Shown one piece after another: positions 13,826 to 14,340 of a DNA stretch of 14,340 nt. The position numbers and the translations under genes are program-made. The stretch is taken from NCBI GenBank assembly GCA_964586285.1, contig CAZPHU010000091.1, positions 1 through 14,340 of the forward strand, written 5' to 3'. The notes below the pieces were generated by a model that searched no databases, was not told the DNA's origin, and saw only the letters and a program-made list of their open reading frames with translations. The stretch is from CAZPHU01 sp964586285. Its GTDB lineage: Bacteria; Fibrobacterota; Chitinivibrionia; Chitinivibrionales; CAYFVL01. The first letter of the stretch is position 1. Each line of letters starts with the position of its first letter.

Positions 13826-14340
13826 TTGCGCCTCCCATCCCAAGATATGATTCGATTCCCTGCGCCAAAGCAGTTACCATTTTTTCCTGATAGTCGTCAC
13901 TTTGTAAGAGTTGCAGCTCATCCGGACAGGTCATGTATCCCAACTCCACCAGAACGGCCGGAGGAGTCGTTTTGTGTATCCAGGCAAGCATTCGATTAAG
14001 TTCGTTTGTTGAAAGAGTTCCGTTATGACTTAGAACAATGGAAGCGTCCGCACAGCTTTGTGCAAGTTCCTTAGCCAGTCGAGTCCCGTTTGCGGAGCTT
14101 TCACCATAGATAGCATAAAAACCGCGACGCGTTTCTATGGGAATGTATTTCCCCGTGGCTGGATCTTGTGTAGCGGCAACATTACAGTGAACAGAAATGA
14201 TCAAGTCGAAAGCCGGTTTACTTTTTTGATGATGAGCATTGACCAGACGACACCTGGTCCCCAAAGGCGGAACAGTTATGTCGTCAGTTCGTGTAGTGAA
14301 AACCCTGTGGTTTCGTTTCTTCAGCTCTTTATTCAGCGCA
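13818..14340 (-). CDS. N-acetylmuramoyl-L-alanine amidase (Amidase_3 family), 5' end beyond the window
   Basis: The C-terminal 174 residues of a zinc amidase that cuts the bond between MurNAc and the stem peptide in peptidoglycan. The frame stays open to the right edge, so the TTG at 14264 is not the start. The upstream residues NKELKKRNHRVFTTRTDD are the expected family sequence, and TVPPLGTRCRLVNAHH follows. ISVHCN supplies the zinc-binding His of the S-x-H-x-N motif. RRGFYAIYG and the VLVELGYMTCPDE stretch, with its catalytic Glu, complete the fold. The first zinc His and Glu lie outside the window. The protein ends soon after the catalytic domain (ESYLGMGGANG), with no C-terminal wall-binding domain. 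It overlaps the small membrane gene by 8 bp. Amidases of this family act both as cell-division enzymes and as phage endolysins. The neighbouring membrane genes favour an endolysin-like role, but a housekeeping role is not excluded. Confidence 0.92.
   Translation of the reverse strand, partial: ALNKELKKRNHRVFTTRTDDITVPPLGTRCRLVNAHHQKSKPAFDLIISVHCNVAATQDPATGKYIPIETRRGFYAIYGESSANGTRLAKELAQSCADASIVLSHNGTLSTNELNRMLAWIHKTTPPAVLVELGYMTCPDELQLLQSDDYQEKMVTALAQGIESYLGMGGANG
13831..13836 (-). promoter_or_regulatory. Ribosome binding site deciding the ATG start of the 130-residue membrane gene
   Basis: GGGAGG lies 5 nt before the ATG at 13825 and inside the amidase coding sequence. It favours this ATG over the TTG at 13843. 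Confidence 0.65.

Noticed and set aside
13818..14264. TTG at 14264 as the start of the amidase
   Set aside because: In-frame upstream sequence to the window edge continues the Amidase_3 fold (VFTTRTDD and preceding residues), so the gene is cut by the window and does not start at this TTG.

Overview
The window carries one dominant gene and two groups of small genes, all on the minus strand. The dominant gene (11792 to 1521) is an intact 3423-residue TcA-type subunit of an ABC (Tc) toxin complex. Reading in the direction of transcription, it is preceded by a tight four-gene cluster: an N-acetylmuramoyl-L-alanine amidase cut by the right window edge, two small integral membrane proteins, and a signal-peptide/coiled-coil/C-terminal-anchor protein. 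A gap of about 610 bp separates the cluster from the toxin. The toxin is followed after 30 bp by a GT1-family glycosyltransferase (1490 to 210). The last 209 bases at the left edge hold no gene I can support.

The organism is a bacterium of middling GC content. Purine-rich Shine-Dalgarno sequences, short or overlapping gene junctions and a TTGACA/TATATT-type promoter argue against a typical Bacteroidetes expression style. The envelope-directed amidase and the possible spanin-like protein suggest a Gram-negative cell. I cannot assign a phylum.

The TcA protein has no signal peptide. From N to C terminus it shows three transthyretin-like beta-sandwich repeats (residues 9-290), a helical N-terminal extension, a VRP1-type segment with a CEHC motif (about 790-850), a probable PA14-like insertion (about 1461-1613), the ABC-toxin N-terminal and neuraminidase-like regions (about 1800-2100), the pore-forming helices and pore tip (about 2590-3110) and the TcB-binding domain (about 3135-3300). 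No TcB or TcC gene lies in the window, so the toxin is either an orphan or its partners are elsewhere.

The working hypothesis is that the amidase/membrane-protein cluster is a phage-derived lysis or release module for the leaderless toxin. This would parallel the holin-endolysin-spanin cassettes reported to release Tc toxins in Yersinia. The glycosyltransferase is probably co-transcribed with the toxin. The link between cluster and toxin is inferred from gene order, shared strand and predicted topology. It is not proven, and the 610-bp gap with its own promoter candidate means the two units may be regulated separately.
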